The position numbers and the translations under genes are program-made. 64,000 nucleotides of DNA, from the NCBI RefSeq assembly GCF_001548375.1, contig NZ_AP017295.1, positions 310,001-374,000 of the forward strand, read 5' to 3'. The stretch comes from Nostoc sp. NIES-3756 (GTDB lineage Bacteria; Cyanobacteriota; Cyanobacteriia; Cyanobacteriales; Nostocaceae). The notes beneath the pieces were generated by a model. The model did not search any database. It worked only from the letters and a program-made list of their open reading frames with translations, and had not been told where the DNA came from. Of the stretch, positions 49,201-55,631 are shown piece by piece. The first letter of the stretch is position 1. Each line of letters starts with the position of its first letter.

Positions 49201-49431
49201 CCAGATGCTAGTAACAACAGTGGTAGAAACGGTTCCAGTATAGAATTAGCTGCTGAAGCTGGCATAGATATCTCTAACAAGCTTTCGATTTCTAGTATTA
49301 AAATCCTAACGGCAAATGATCCCTTCCAGTGGGGGATTAACTACCGCATCAATGATAAATTCCGTGTACGTGCTTCAACTAATTTAGAAGATGATAGTCG
49401 TGCAGTAGTTGAGTTTCAAAGTAGGTTTTAA
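43210..49431 (+). CDS. tamB: TamB/DUF490-family inter-membrane protein (giant, with internal repeats)
   Basis: 2073 residues from the ATG at 43210 (MIKSSKQNPSPQIPRRSLWL). One N-terminal membrane helix (about 20-40) is followed by a very long beta-rich periplasmic body. The C-terminal TamB domain is clear: RANQPRDPDLDIQLLAKVLE, ELVALLGGGFVDTQ and NYRINDKFRVRASTNLEDDSRAVVEF. AsmA/TamB proteins form a hydrophobic groove that bridges inner and outer membranes for lipid transport or outer-membrane protein assembly. Residues about 718-997 contain 70-residue tandem repeats. A low-complexity tract near residues 177-232 looks like captured intergenic DNA. An upstream TTG at 42991 would read through a dispersed repeat and is unlikely. 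Confidence 0.9.
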   Translation: MIKSSKQNPSPQIPRRSLWLLILTRGGVAIGGLLIVALMGGIWRLWTFVQKELTPLAQEGLTSTLNRPVKLGRVTGFSLTGVQFAASSIPATPTDPDKVTVDAVEVGFNPLLLVFNRQLKLNVTLINPNVYVEQDDQGRWLTTKIASQSQKGGLKTDVDNIYFRNGKLMLLPQVRNLGVGGVGSLSETLTRTTALTNRKRGVGNVQAKSSSSPLVDEHSRTASLPSSLPPVGFSQLNGTAKLLEKNQLINFKVIGIADSGGKIDVEGLMRLKTTATNMQLRGQELLAADITRLVKIPLVLETGRVNGDLRIQFAPGEKALLYGSADLQKVTLHIPRTPQAFNNTHGNLYFQGTEVKLENIFTNYGSIPVVAAGIIDTEAGFKLTGRVNSVSVGDAQKTLKLKLPFPVAGQLQANLQVIGAANNPILSGTVSTINTARIDKVDFQSVSSKFEFSPQERLVTLKDVQGKTTVGGVVTGGGRVLLGENPQLNLSLRARNIAGDAIAKLYNTNTTFKIGTVAATAQVIGAPTNVKTFVNFTAPQAAYPATGEVIVGANRNFNFRNVTLSVGGGTVQGYGSFANERWQAVADASRVSLTPFVNQNQLQNISLAGAQFNGRLILTGTATPFQISSIRTQGAGVQIGGGTIAVSNIQLQDKAFAAKLVANNVRLSRILKNALPALANPIAGTFQVAGNRENFSLKTLQAVGDARLSVGKGNVSASNIQLANGVYQAQVQANNVPVQRLATLPRQFQGNLTGKFAVTGSTESFSPQSIQATGQGRLDVGSGTITAANIQLANGLYQAQLQANNVPVQRLAAVPPKFQGNLTGQFNVAGSTASFSPKTIQASGQGRLDIGNGTITATNIQLANGNYQAQVQANNVPVQRLATVPPKLQGNLTGQLDLAGSATSFSIQSIQGTGQGRLDIGSGTITATNIQLANGNYQAQVQANNVPVQRLATVPPQLQGNLTGQLNVAGSLTSFNPQSIQARGQGQLNIAGGGVINASNIQLAKGSYQAVVAAAGVQLNQFNQRLRGLFGGQLQLAGNLGSTRLADVRAAGQVQLSQGLPGVERPLNAAIAWNGERLTIQQATAPGLSVNGDILANANKPGIPTITALNLNVQAQDFNLQQLPLNFPNQVAVAGRVDFNGQVTGRLPVPNINGQFLLKDLVVENIAFEPLLTGYIQSAPGQGLNFNLAGKSDRLALSLDSNNRPQSFLVQWREALASGQVRGDDWAVKVANFPLQILNLSPPPNLRLGSGKIAGVATGNLQFNQRTFASTGNIAIANPEVGRLKGNSLAAQFRYGNGTTTITNSEFTKGKSRYALVGNFGQTPQGPRIQGKLNVSQGQVQDVLTVAQIFDLQDFQRNGAEPNYGSASDLITYPQGLPNQPLYDQINRLSEINALNEKREQERNASAIPNLADLRGTFNAEVAVDNTTANGLAVQFNLNGQNFTWGKEEEQNRFYRAENIIAEGSFANGVLQLRPVRIELQNNSLLAFTGNIGGNEQSGQLRINNFPIELLNNFVNLPIGVTGNLSGSAALAGSIANPQAKGEWQITDGTLNQKPIESAVASFSYSNARLNFGSTVAIAGPQPVNITGSIPYQLPFASVPPESENIRLDVKVENEGLALLNLLSNQVAFEAGQGEVDLTVRGTRQQPEVNGIATVKDATFSAQALPEKVKGVTGKVLFNFDQVLVESLQGRFSRGQVQAAGEIPIFNSDRVAVNNPLTVNLDQLKLNLKGLYQGGASGNIQITGSALNPKIGGKVNLYDGQVLLAESSDNQPANTTSGIYLTKFNKQNSNTDTKANTSFSNLELELGNNVQITRPPLLSFTAKGSLRVNGSFADPIPVGTIQLTKGGVNLFTTQFNLARGYEHTATFRANQPRDPDLDIQLLAKVLEVIPSNDLNRNNAVGLGALETVRVEANIKGPASRLNETLELRSSPARSQTELVALLGGGFVDTQGRGDSTLGLINIAGSAVFGNFQSAFNQIGNAFGLSELRIFPTVISDNPDASNNSGRNGSSIELAAEAGIDISNKLSISSIKILTANDPFQWGINYRINDKFRVRASTNLEDDSRAVVEFQSRF
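43768..43803 (-). repeat. Dispersed repeat inserted in frame within tamB
   Basis: The inverted copy of the 42987 element lies inside the tamB reading frame. It is followed by pyrimidine-rich DNA (about 43830-43905) like that in local intergenic regions. The frame stays open (ETLTRTTALTNRKRG). Confidence 0.85.
45361..46200 (+). repeat. Four tandem 210-bp repeats within tamB
   Basis: Units start at 45361, 45571, 45781 and 45991, each opening (A/S)NIQLANG and containing NNVPVQRLA and GNLTG. A partial fifth is offset by three bases at about 46204, and an older copy precedes at about 45151. Units three and four are nearly identical at DNA level, so they arose by recent duplication. Confidence 0.92.
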
Positions 49432-49473
49432 AAGTGGTAATTGGTTTAAAACAACTACCAATTTGCCATTGCG

Positions 49474-49574
49474 CAAAGTCTGAGCGGAGGAAACCTCTCT
49501 ACGTTCTCTACGAGACGCTTACGCGAACGCGGAGCGTGTCAAAGACAGACGCTACGCGAACCGCTCAGACTTTG
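49474..49574. repeat. 101-bp hairpin element
   Basis: The ends caaagtctgagcgg (49474-49487) and its exact complement (49561-49574) enclose a GC-richer interior with gagacgcttacgcgaacgc. It stands between tamB and the insertion sequence. A related inverted copy is at 51254-51297. Confidence 0.75.
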
Positions 49575-49617
49575 TAAGAGAACCTATTACCAAATAAGGC
49601 AAGCATATTATCAGTAA

Positions 49618-50577
49618 CCTGAGTTCGGGTTAAAGATAAGAAGGTAAAACCCAGTCCAGATGTAGGCTAGGCTTCTTAGGTTGATGACAATAAGCAATTA
49701 ATCCGCACAAAACGTTGACGCAAAAATTAACGGGACTACGGTGTCGAGAATGCTCAATTTGAGAAATGTTTTTGAGTTGGTCGTTAATAGTCTCAATAAT
49801 GGAGCGTTTACGAGACAAAAGCTTGTCATGAAGACGCATCAAGTTATTCTTCATATTGCGACGAGGCTTGGCAAAAAATTCAATGCCGAAGTCATTTAAA
49901 AGTTGAGTTGCCAGTTTTTGGGACACATAACCTCTATCGGCAAAGATTTTACCAAACAGACCACTAAGTAAATCATGTACAGGTTGGCGGTCGTCAACAT
50001 TACCGGGAGTCAAAGCCACATTTAATAGTTGACCAAACTCGTTGACGACAAGATGCAACTTAAAACCAAAAAACCAATCGACAGAAGTCTTACCACGACT
50101 GGCTAAGTCTTTAAATACCCGATGCCTGGAAATCCGACGATTATGGCAGACTTTCAAGCTAGTAGAATCAATAAAACCGATACCCGTACACCTACCAAAA
50201 CAATGCTTCAAATAAACGCATAACGGTATCAAGGTGGATGGTAGCCATTCAATAAATCTTTGATAACTGGGCAATCCTGGAAATGCACTATTCCAGTATT
50301 GTTTGACTTGGTTTAAATAAAAGTACTTGAAATCCCGATAGTGATTTTGATGAAAAGCGATGAGAATTGTCATGATTTCACTCAAGCATAGGCTTTTTTC
50401 TCTCTTGCGTTTGATTGCTCCATGACTCAATAGCTTTCTGTGCCATTGCGCTTCAAACGCTTGGCAGAAATCATCTACATGACAGAACAAAGCTTCTAAA
50501 CTATACATAGGACAGGTTGCTGGATTTAACGCTATTTTCAGCTTAGTACCTGTCCCTTTCCTTATCCCGAACTCAGG
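49618..50577 (-). mobile_element. IS982-like insertion sequence (about 960 bp)
   Basis: The ends carry the terminal inverted repeat CCTGAGTTCGGG (left at 49618; right as CCCGAACTCAGG ending 50577), with partial matching further in (taaagataag / ataaggaaag). One transposase gene fills the element and is intact, so it may still be active. Flanks share CAGTAA, a possible short target duplication. Confidence 0.85.
49630..50508 (-). CDS. Transposase, IS982-like (DDE type)
   Basis: 292 residues. The N-terminal part (LFCHVDDFCQAFEAQW) and the catalytic region GIGFIDSTSLKVCHNRRI (first Asp) resemble IS982-type transposases. So do GNVDDRQPVHDLL, FADRGYVS (second Asp) and SIIETINDQLKNISQIEHSRHR (Glu). 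All three DDE residues are present and the frame is open from end to end. IS5-like families share much of this, so the family call is good but not certain. Confidence 0.85.
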   Translation of the reverse strand: MYSLEALFCHVDDFCQAFEAQWHRKLLSHGAIKRKREKSLCLSEIMTILIAFHQNHYRDFKYFYLNQVKQYWNSAFPGLPSYQRFIEWLPSTLIPLCVYLKHCFGRCTGIGFIDSTSLKVCHNRRISRHRVFKDLASRGKTSVDWFFGFKLHLVVNEFGQLLNVALTPGNVDDRQPVHDLLSGLFGKIFADRGYVSQKLATQLLNDFGIEFFAKPRRNMKNNLMRLHDKLLSRKRSIIETINDQLKNISQIEHSRHRSPVNFCVNVLCGLIAYCHQPKKPSLHLDWVLPSYL

Positions 50578-50589
50578 TTCAGTAATTAA

Positions 50590-50688
50590 CCTGAGTTCGG
50601 GATAAGCTGAAAAGCTGATTCTGACGTTGCCTACAACACCTATTCTTTCGTGGAAAGAATAAGAAAATAGCCTTAACCCGAACTGACG
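50590..50688. mobile_element. MITE-like element related to the adjacent IS
   Basis: It begins with cctgagttcgggataag, matching the inner and outer bases of the IS end, and closes with cttaacccgaactgacg. It has no coding frame. A stem attctttc/gaaagaat lies inside, and flanks share TAATTA. This fits a non-autonomous derivative of the IS, 12 bases from it. Confidence 0.6.
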
Positions 50689-50708
50689 TTAATTAGCCTA
50701 ACTTGGTA

Positions 50709-51146
50709 TTAAGCTTTAGCGTATCTCTCAATTACCTGAGCAAAATCTGGTACGGCTTCCTCTACGTGTTGCTTGGCTGAACCACGAAATTTATCATAAG
50801 TTCCCCGTACAAGTTGGCGTTTTGAGTCTTTAACTCTTGCATCGGTGATGCTGAGTAATGCGTCAGCTGTCCGAGAGCGATTGTCAACTAAATGCCCAAC
50901 GGGGTCGCCTTTCTGCACACCCTCACTCCATATAGGATCAAGCGCTTCACAGCACTGTGGTAGGAGTTGTTCTACTACATTGGGGATATATCCAGGCTTG
51001 ATTCCTTTTAAGGCTGCAAAGGCGGTTTTTAAGGCCATACCACTTAGACCTGACTTGGAAGCGAGTTGTGCGTCTATCATACGGCAGCAATCATCCACAA
51101 CCAAAGCCTTTTTTGCTGGGTTCAAGAGTCCATCACTAAGTCCCAT
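50709..51146 (-). CDS. Conserved hypothetical protein (DUF6918-like)
   Basis: A 145-residue helical protein from the ATG at 51146 (MGLSDGLLNPAKKALVVDDC). Conserved-looking blocks are IDAQLASKSGLSGMALKTAF, GYIPNVVEQLLPQ and RLVRGTYDKFRG-like RQLVRGTYDKFRGSAK. I recall similar proteins under DUF6918 in cyanobacteria and actinobacteria, with no known function. An in-frame start at 51242 adds 32 residues of poor composition. The gene is bounded by IS-related sequence on its left and a hairpin repeat on its right. Confidence 0.7.
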   Translation of the reverse strand: MGLSDGLLNPAKKALVVDDCCRMIDAQLASKSGLSGMALKTAFAALKGIKPGYIPNVVEQLLPQCCEALDPIWSEGVQKGDPVGHLVDNRSRTADALLSITDARVKDSKRQLVRGTYDKFRGSAKQHVEEAVPDFAQVIERYAKA

Positions 51147-51253
51147 ATCACTCCTCTTTGTATCAAAGTACTTGTACTTGATTTCCATACAATTATTTTT
51201 CTTGGTCAGCAGGAAATTACACAAAATAGTATCAGAAGTCATTAGTCATCTCT

Positions 51254-51297
51254 TACAAAGTTCTGTTCGGAGGAAACCTCCGCTCAGACTTTGCGCT
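51254..51297 (-). repeat. Inverted copy of the 49474 hairpin-element end
   Basis: The stretch gaggaaacctccgctcaga, then ctttgcgc, is the inverted counterpart of gcgcaaagtctgagcggagg at 49471. It has its own palindrome GGAGGAAACCTCC. The IS and the DUF6918-like gene lie between the two copies. Confidence 0.7.
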
Positions 51298-51696
51298 TAG
51301 TCCATAGTTAACACTCAACAGTTAACTATCCCTAAGCAGATTTTCTCAAAGCGATCGCATTCTATACAATCGGCTTACCAACCAGCTACTTCAACTCGTC
51401 TCACTGTTTGGCGAAGTTGCTATGTACGTGTATTTTCGGCATAAATTGCGATCGCCAAAAAATACTCTAGACGTTTGTTCATAATTATGAGTAAAATACG
51501 GTAAGCCGATGAGATTACCGTGTTTTGTATGTAATAGCACCATAATTCACTCAAGAAGTGAGCTTAACAGAAAAAAGCCTGCATCTAAAAAATTGCCACC
51601 AGGAGCTTTTGTCCGCTATCGAGCGGTAGTTGATGCCTTTAACTGACTATCGCCTTGTCCTGATTTTATTGAAAACGCTGTTTCTGGAATAGGAGT
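51298..51696. other. Structured leader region upstream of the TauE-type gene
   Basis: No gene. A 10-bp inverted repeat, tcggcttacc (51370-51379) and ggtaagccga (51500-51509), spans about 140 bases. Inside the right part is a smaller stem acggtaa/ttaccgt (about 51498-51522). Two HIP1 octamers are present. The fold could be regulatory, but this is only pattern reading. Confidence 0.4.
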
Positions 51697-52494
51697 ATGG
51701 ATTATTTATTGCTACCATTCTTAAGCTTCTTAGTTGGCATTATCGTTGGGTTAACGGGTATTGGTGGAGCCTCTTTAATTACCCCAATGCTGATTTTTAT
51801 CTTTCAAGTACCGCCTTCAATTGCAATCAGTTCTGATGTTGTGGCTGCTACTTTGATGAAAGTGGTAGGTAGCGTTAAGCATTGGCAACAAGATACCTTA
51901 GATAAAGAAGTTGTAAAGTGGCTAGCATTAGGCAGCGTTCCGGGTTCCTTATCTGGTGTAGCAATTCTGCACCTAATTAAACACACTGGTGAACAGAATT
52001 TAGATCATATTTTACTGCGCTTACTTGGGGTAACAATTCTGTTAATCACGTTATTAGCATTGGTACAATTGCTGCTAATGACTTTTTTCCCCAAATTTAG
52101 TTTACCAGCGCTACCAAAATTTGATTTAACTACTACTTGGGGTCGCATTCTTACTATCACTATAGGAGCCATTTTAGGATGTGTGGTTGGTTTAACCAGC
52201 GTTTCCTCAGGTTCAGTATTTGCCTTAGTACTAATTGGATTTTTCCGTCTAGATGCCCGTAAACTAGTAGGAACAGATATTTCTCAAGCAGCAATTTTAT
52301 TGTTGTTCACATCGTTAGGACATCTCAGTTTAGGAACAGTTGATTGGAATCTAGTATTGCCTATCTGGCTAGGTTCTGTTCCTGGTGTATTATTAGGTGC
52401 GAAAATCTGCCAAATTACACCTCAACGCCCTTTAAGATTTATTATTTATGCAATCTTAATGATGGTAAGTTGGAAATTAGTTTATCAGGTTTAA
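51697..52494 (+). CDS. Sulfite/organosulfonate exporter TauE/SafE-type membrane protein
   Basis: 265 residues with about eight membrane helices in two halves. The family motif GLTGIGGASLITPML near the N-terminus is echoed by GLTSVSSGSVFALVL, followed by VGTDISQAA. TauE/SafE proteins export sulfite, sulfoacetate or related anions, and the substrate here is unknown. A good AGGAG precedes the ATG. The end is 12 bases from the convergent CadD-type gene. Confidence 0.88.
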   Translation: MDYLLLPFLSFLVGIIVGLTGIGGASLITPMLIFIFQVPPSIAISSDVVAATLMKVVGSVKHWQQDTLDKEVVKWLALGSVPGSLSGVAILHLIKHTGEQNLDHILLRLLGVTILLITLLALVQLLLMTFFPKFSLPALPKFDLTTTWGRILTITIGAILGCVVGLTSVSSGSVFALVLIGFFRLDARKLVGTDISQAAILLLFTSLGHLSLGTVDWNLVLPIWLGSVPGVLLGAKICQITPQRPLRFIIYAILMMVSWKLVYQV

Positions 52495-52505
52495 ATCAAA
52501 ATTTT

Positions 52506-53168
52506 TCACAACTTCATGTTGAGCAAAAAGCTGAATGTACCCCTTTCATACATAATAAATAAGCCCAAACCAATTAATATAAAGGGAACGAGGTTTTTAC
52601 CATGAAGACTCAAAATATAAGCGATCGCAGTTTGACGACTCAACAAGTCAGCAATGGCGCACCAAATAGCCACCATTAAAAAGAATACGCCTAAAATTAC
52701 TCCTAATCTGAGCAGACTTTGACCAGCAAATAAAGGAATATAAATGCTAATGTTGTCGCCACCATTAGCAACTGTAACCGCAGCTACTTTATAAGTATGA
52801 GGATGTAAAATACTTAATATAAATGATAGTACAGGATTGTCAGGATAAGATTGTTTAAACTCAGCAGTTACTGCTTGTATTTGAGTATTCTCATGATCCG
52901 GTTTAATTAATTGTTTAATACCTATAATTAGCGGTAATATTCCTAGTAATCCTATTAATTCCCTCTGTATAAATAAACCACCAAAAAATCCTGGGAGACT
53001 GGCTAAGACGATAACTACAAAACCAAGAAACTGACCAAGCCAAATATGACGACGACGGAAATTAATATCTACTTGTGAGAAAAGTAACAGTAAAATAAGA
53101 ATGTCATCAATGTTTGTGGCTGCGAATGCAACCAGACTTTCAGTAAAAGCCGTTACTAACTGATTCAT
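52506..53168 (-). CDS. CadD-type cadmium resistance transporter
   Basis: 220 residues from the ATG at 53168 with about six helices. The CadD signature AFAATNIDDILILLLLFSQ is near the N-terminus and VANGGDNISIYIPLFAG in the middle. CadD-family proteins export or sequester Cd2+ and other divalent cations. A paralogue is divergently encoded 204 bases away. Lys/Asp-rich cytoplasmic loops between helices are short, as usual. Confidence 0.88.
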   Translation of the reverse strand: MNQLVTAFTESLVAFAATNIDDILILLLLFSQVDINFRRRHIWLGQFLGFVVIVLASLPGFFGGLFIQRELIGLLGILPLIIGIKQLIKPDHENTQIQAVTAEFKQSYPDNPVLSFILSILHPHTYKVAAVTVANGGDNISIYIPLFAGQSLLRLGVILGVFFLMVAIWCAIADLLSRQTAIAYILSLHGKNLVPFILIGLGLFIMYERGTFSFLLNMKL

Positions 53169-53371
53169 GCTGATTATCAGAAATTGCAAAAAAACGGTAT
53201 TTGTGTCTTGTAGAAGATTAAATAAGAGGCTGATTTCTCTTATGTAAAGATTATCAAATCATGTAAAAGGTAAATGACCTACACATTAAGTTTATTAATT
53301 TAGGAATAAATTTAAAGGAAAATATAAGTTAACAGCATAACTCAACCTTAATTAAGTCAGGATAAACAAAA

Positions 53372-54079
53372 ATGAATGAATTATTCACTGCCTTTGGTAC
53401 AGGAATAGTTGCGTTCATTGCCACAAATATTGATGATATATTCATTCTATTGTTGTTTTTTTCTCAAGTAAATGCCAACTTTCGTCCTTGGCAAATAGTA
53501 GCTGGTCAGTATTTAGGTTTTACAGCATTGATACTTCTTAGCCTTCCAGGACTTTTTGGAGGCATAGTTTTGCCACCGCGTTGGATTGGATTATTAGGTT
53601 TAATACCCATTATCATCGGTATTAGCACTTTAGTAAATCGAGAAGGAACTACAGAAGAATCTCAGCTAGATATAACACCATCCAAACCTGCGACACTTGC
53701 TGAAGTACTAACTCCTCAAGCTTACGGTGTAGCTGCTATAACTATTGCCAACGGCAGTGATAATGTGAGTGTATATTTGCCCTTATTTGCCAACAGTAAT
53801 TTAGTAGATTTTTTTGTAATTATCTGTTCATTTATGATACTTTTAGGTATTTGGTGTTACATAGCATATAAGTTAGCTTACCAAAAAACTATGGCTAATA
53901 TTCTAACGCGCTACGGTAGCCAGATTATACCCTTTGTCTTAATAGGATTAGGAACTTTTATTATTTTAAAAAGTCAATCCTTGAGCTTGATTAAATTAGT
54001 TGGTACTTATGTTTGCCTAGTCATTCTTTTAAAAAAAGATAATTTTACTGAAGAAGTTGAGGAAGAATTACAAAAATAA
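53372..54079 (+). CDS. CadD-type cadmium resistance transporter, second copy
   Basis: 235 residues that share the CadD pattern with its neighbour: AFIATNIDDIFILLLFFSQ, LGLIPIIIGI, and ANGSDNVSVYLPLFA. The central cytoplasmic loop differs (REGTTEESQLDITPSK). The tail is longer and acidic (FTEEVEEELQK). The divergent arrangement with the other copy suggests an old inverted duplication under shared control, as both promoters must lie in 53169-53371. Confidence 0.88.
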   Translation: MNELFTAFGTGIVAFIATNIDDIFILLLFFSQVNANFRPWQIVAGQYLGFTALILLSLPGLFGGIVLPPRWIGLLGLIPIIIGISTLVNREGTTEESQLDITPSKPATLAEVLTPQAYGVAAITIANGSDNVSVYLPLFANSNLVDFFVIICSFMILLGIWCYIAYKLAYQKTMANILTRYGSQIIPFVLIGLGTFIILKSQSLSLIKLVGTYVCLVILLKKDNFTEEVEEELQK

Positions 54080-54086
54080 CTAGATA

Positions 54087-54806
54087 CTAATCGGCTACCA
54101 AATGAAATGTTAGTTTAGGCTCAGGGGCTTCAGCGACAGTGTTTGCTAAGACTGTATACTTTGTTAAACTTTGGTCAATTATGAGCTTTTGGCATAAACG
54201 GAGTACATCTAATAAAGTAGCTCGGTGTAACTCATTATCTAAATCTAGGTTAAATAGAGAAAGTGTATTATCTACAGCCGTAATAATATAATGAAATGCT
54301 CGTACAGAATATGGGTGAAAGTAAGCGATCGCCTGACCTAATTTCCGACAATCACTATCCTGGGAAGGAAATGCAAACTTTTCTCTATACATAGGGGTTC
54401 CATCTTTTTGAATACCACTTGCGAGATGAAAATGTATTTGCGGTACGTCTTGATATTCACCACCATTCACTAAGATAGTGCAGTCAAATAAACTCTGTTG
54501 ATTAATTACTATCTTGGCTGATTTAAAAATTTCTGTAATTAATTTTATATCCTGGTAACATTGCAAGTTTAAATCTTTGAAAGCAAGAACTTTACGTTTA
54601 GGAACTACAAGGAAGTGGATCGACCAAAAAGGAACAGCATGCTTGAAAGCAATGTTGTCATTAGTTTCATAAACTTTATCTAGAGGCATCAGAAAACTTA
54701 AGTATTCAAATGCCATGCCAATAAAATAGGCAGAATAACTACTTCTAGCTATTTTAAATAAATTCCTCTTGATAAAGTCTGAGAAACTCTCTCCTATTTT
54801 CATCAT
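54087..54806 (-). CDS. Tandem HIT-like protein with altered active sites
   Basis: 239 residues. The first half (about 40-135) resembles a HIT nucleotide hydrolase/transferase: FWSIHFLVVPKRKV, ILVNGGEYQDVPQIHFHLASG. The HIT motif His-phi-His-phi-His reads Gln-Ile-His-Phe-His, so the middle His is kept but the first is Gln. The second half (about 150-239) repeats the layout but ends PKLTFHLVAD, without the middle His. Its start lies 8 bases after the pentapeptide gene, the third gene of an operon with ccmP. A nucleotide-binding role is plausible; no substrate can be named. Confidence 0.65.
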   Translation of the reverse strand: MMKIGESFSDFIKRNLFKIARSSYSAYFIGMAFEYLSFLMPLDKVYETNDNIAFKHAVPFWSIHFLVVPKRKVLAFKDLNLQCYQDIKLITEIFKSAKIVINQQSLFDCTILVNGGEYQDVPQIHFHLASGIQKDGTPMYREKFAFPSQDSDCRKLGQAIAYFHPYSVRAFHYIITAVDNTLSLFNLDLDNELHRATLLDVLRLCQKLIIDQSLTKYTVLANTVAEAPEPKLTFHLVAD

Positions 54807-54814
54807 AATTTAAC

Positions 54815-55621
54815 TCATTTGCACACTTCTAAACCGGGCATAATCGCATCTTGAAAATTAGCTCCATTGAGGTTAGCACCGTTTAATTTAGCACCTCTGA
54901 GGTTAGCGCCACTCAAATTAGCCCCACCTAAATTAGCGTTACCAAGGTTCGCCCATGATAGGTCAGCGCCTCTCAAGTCAGCTTCGGTTAAATTAGCTCG
55001 AAATAGATATGCACTACCTAAATGCGCTTTGTGTAAATTGGCTTTGTAGAAGTTGGCTTGGTAGAGGTAAGCGCCTATGATTTCCACTTGGTATAAATTC
55101 GCCTCGCTTAAATCAGCCGCAATCAAATGTGCGGCGATGAGGTTGGCAAAACTAAGATTAGAACGAATGAGTTTTGCTTCACCTAAATCAGCTTCTCTCA
55201 AATCAGCACCGCTTAAATCAGTACCAATCAAGTTAGCCTCTGCCAAAATAGCGCCTCTGAGTTTTGCCCCACTCAAATCAGAACCAATCAGATTAACGTG
55301 GCTCAAATCTGCCTGCATCAGCACAGCTTGGCTCAAGTTAGCCACACTAAAATTAGCTGCACTCAGGTTAGCATCACTAAGTTTAGCTTGATGTAGATTC
55401 GCACTACTTAAGTCAGCACCACTAAGGTTCGCACGTACAAGCAAAGCATGACTTAAATCTACCCGACTCAAGTTAGCCCCTTGGAGATTTGCGCCCCTAA
55501 GATTATTTTCTTGTAGGTTAGCGGTGCTGAGGTCTGGTGCAATTTGCGGATTTGTTTGTCTCCACTCCGTCCATCTCACTGCACCAGCTTGTAATAAAGC
55601 TAGATGCTCTGAATTTGCCAT
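54815..55621 (-). CDS. Pentapeptide-repeat protein
   Basis: 268 residues. After about 35 residues (MANSEHLALLQAGAVRWTEW) nearly all the rest is A(N/D)L-x-x pentapeptides (over 40), which fold as a right-handed quadrilateral beta-helix. Start at 55621 behind a strong AAGGAGAG, 10 bases past the end of ccmP. Such proteins are abundant in cyanobacteria, with largely unknown roles. The operon position with ccmP and the HIT-like gene makes a carboxysome- or metabolite-linked role possible, but that is inference. Confidence 0.93.
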   Translation of the reverse strand: MANSEHLALLQAGAVRWTEWRQTNPQIAPDLSTANLQENNLRGANLQGANLSRVDLSHALLVRANLSGADLSSANLHQAKLSDANLSAANFSVANLSQAVLMQADLSHVNLIGSDLSGAKLRGAILAEANLIGTDLSGADLREADLGEAKLIRSNLSFANLIAAHLIAADLSEANLYQVEIIGAYLYQANFYKANLHKAHLGSAYLFRANLTEADLRGADLSWANLGNANLGGANLSGANLRGAKLNGANLNGANFQDAIMPGLEVCK

Positions 55622-55631
55622 TGTCTCTCCT

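Noticed and set aside
49618..54806. The IS-to-HIT stretch as a horizontally acquired defence island
   Set aside because: Apart from the IS and repeats, the genes are transporters and conserved cyanobacterial proteins. No nuclease, helicase, toxin or other defence-type domain is visible.
55077..55391. Long open frame antisense to the pentapeptide gene
   Set aside because: It is the complement of the regular A(N/D)L repeats, with a repetitive Leu/Ala/Lys composition. It has no start signal and adjacent frames behave the same.
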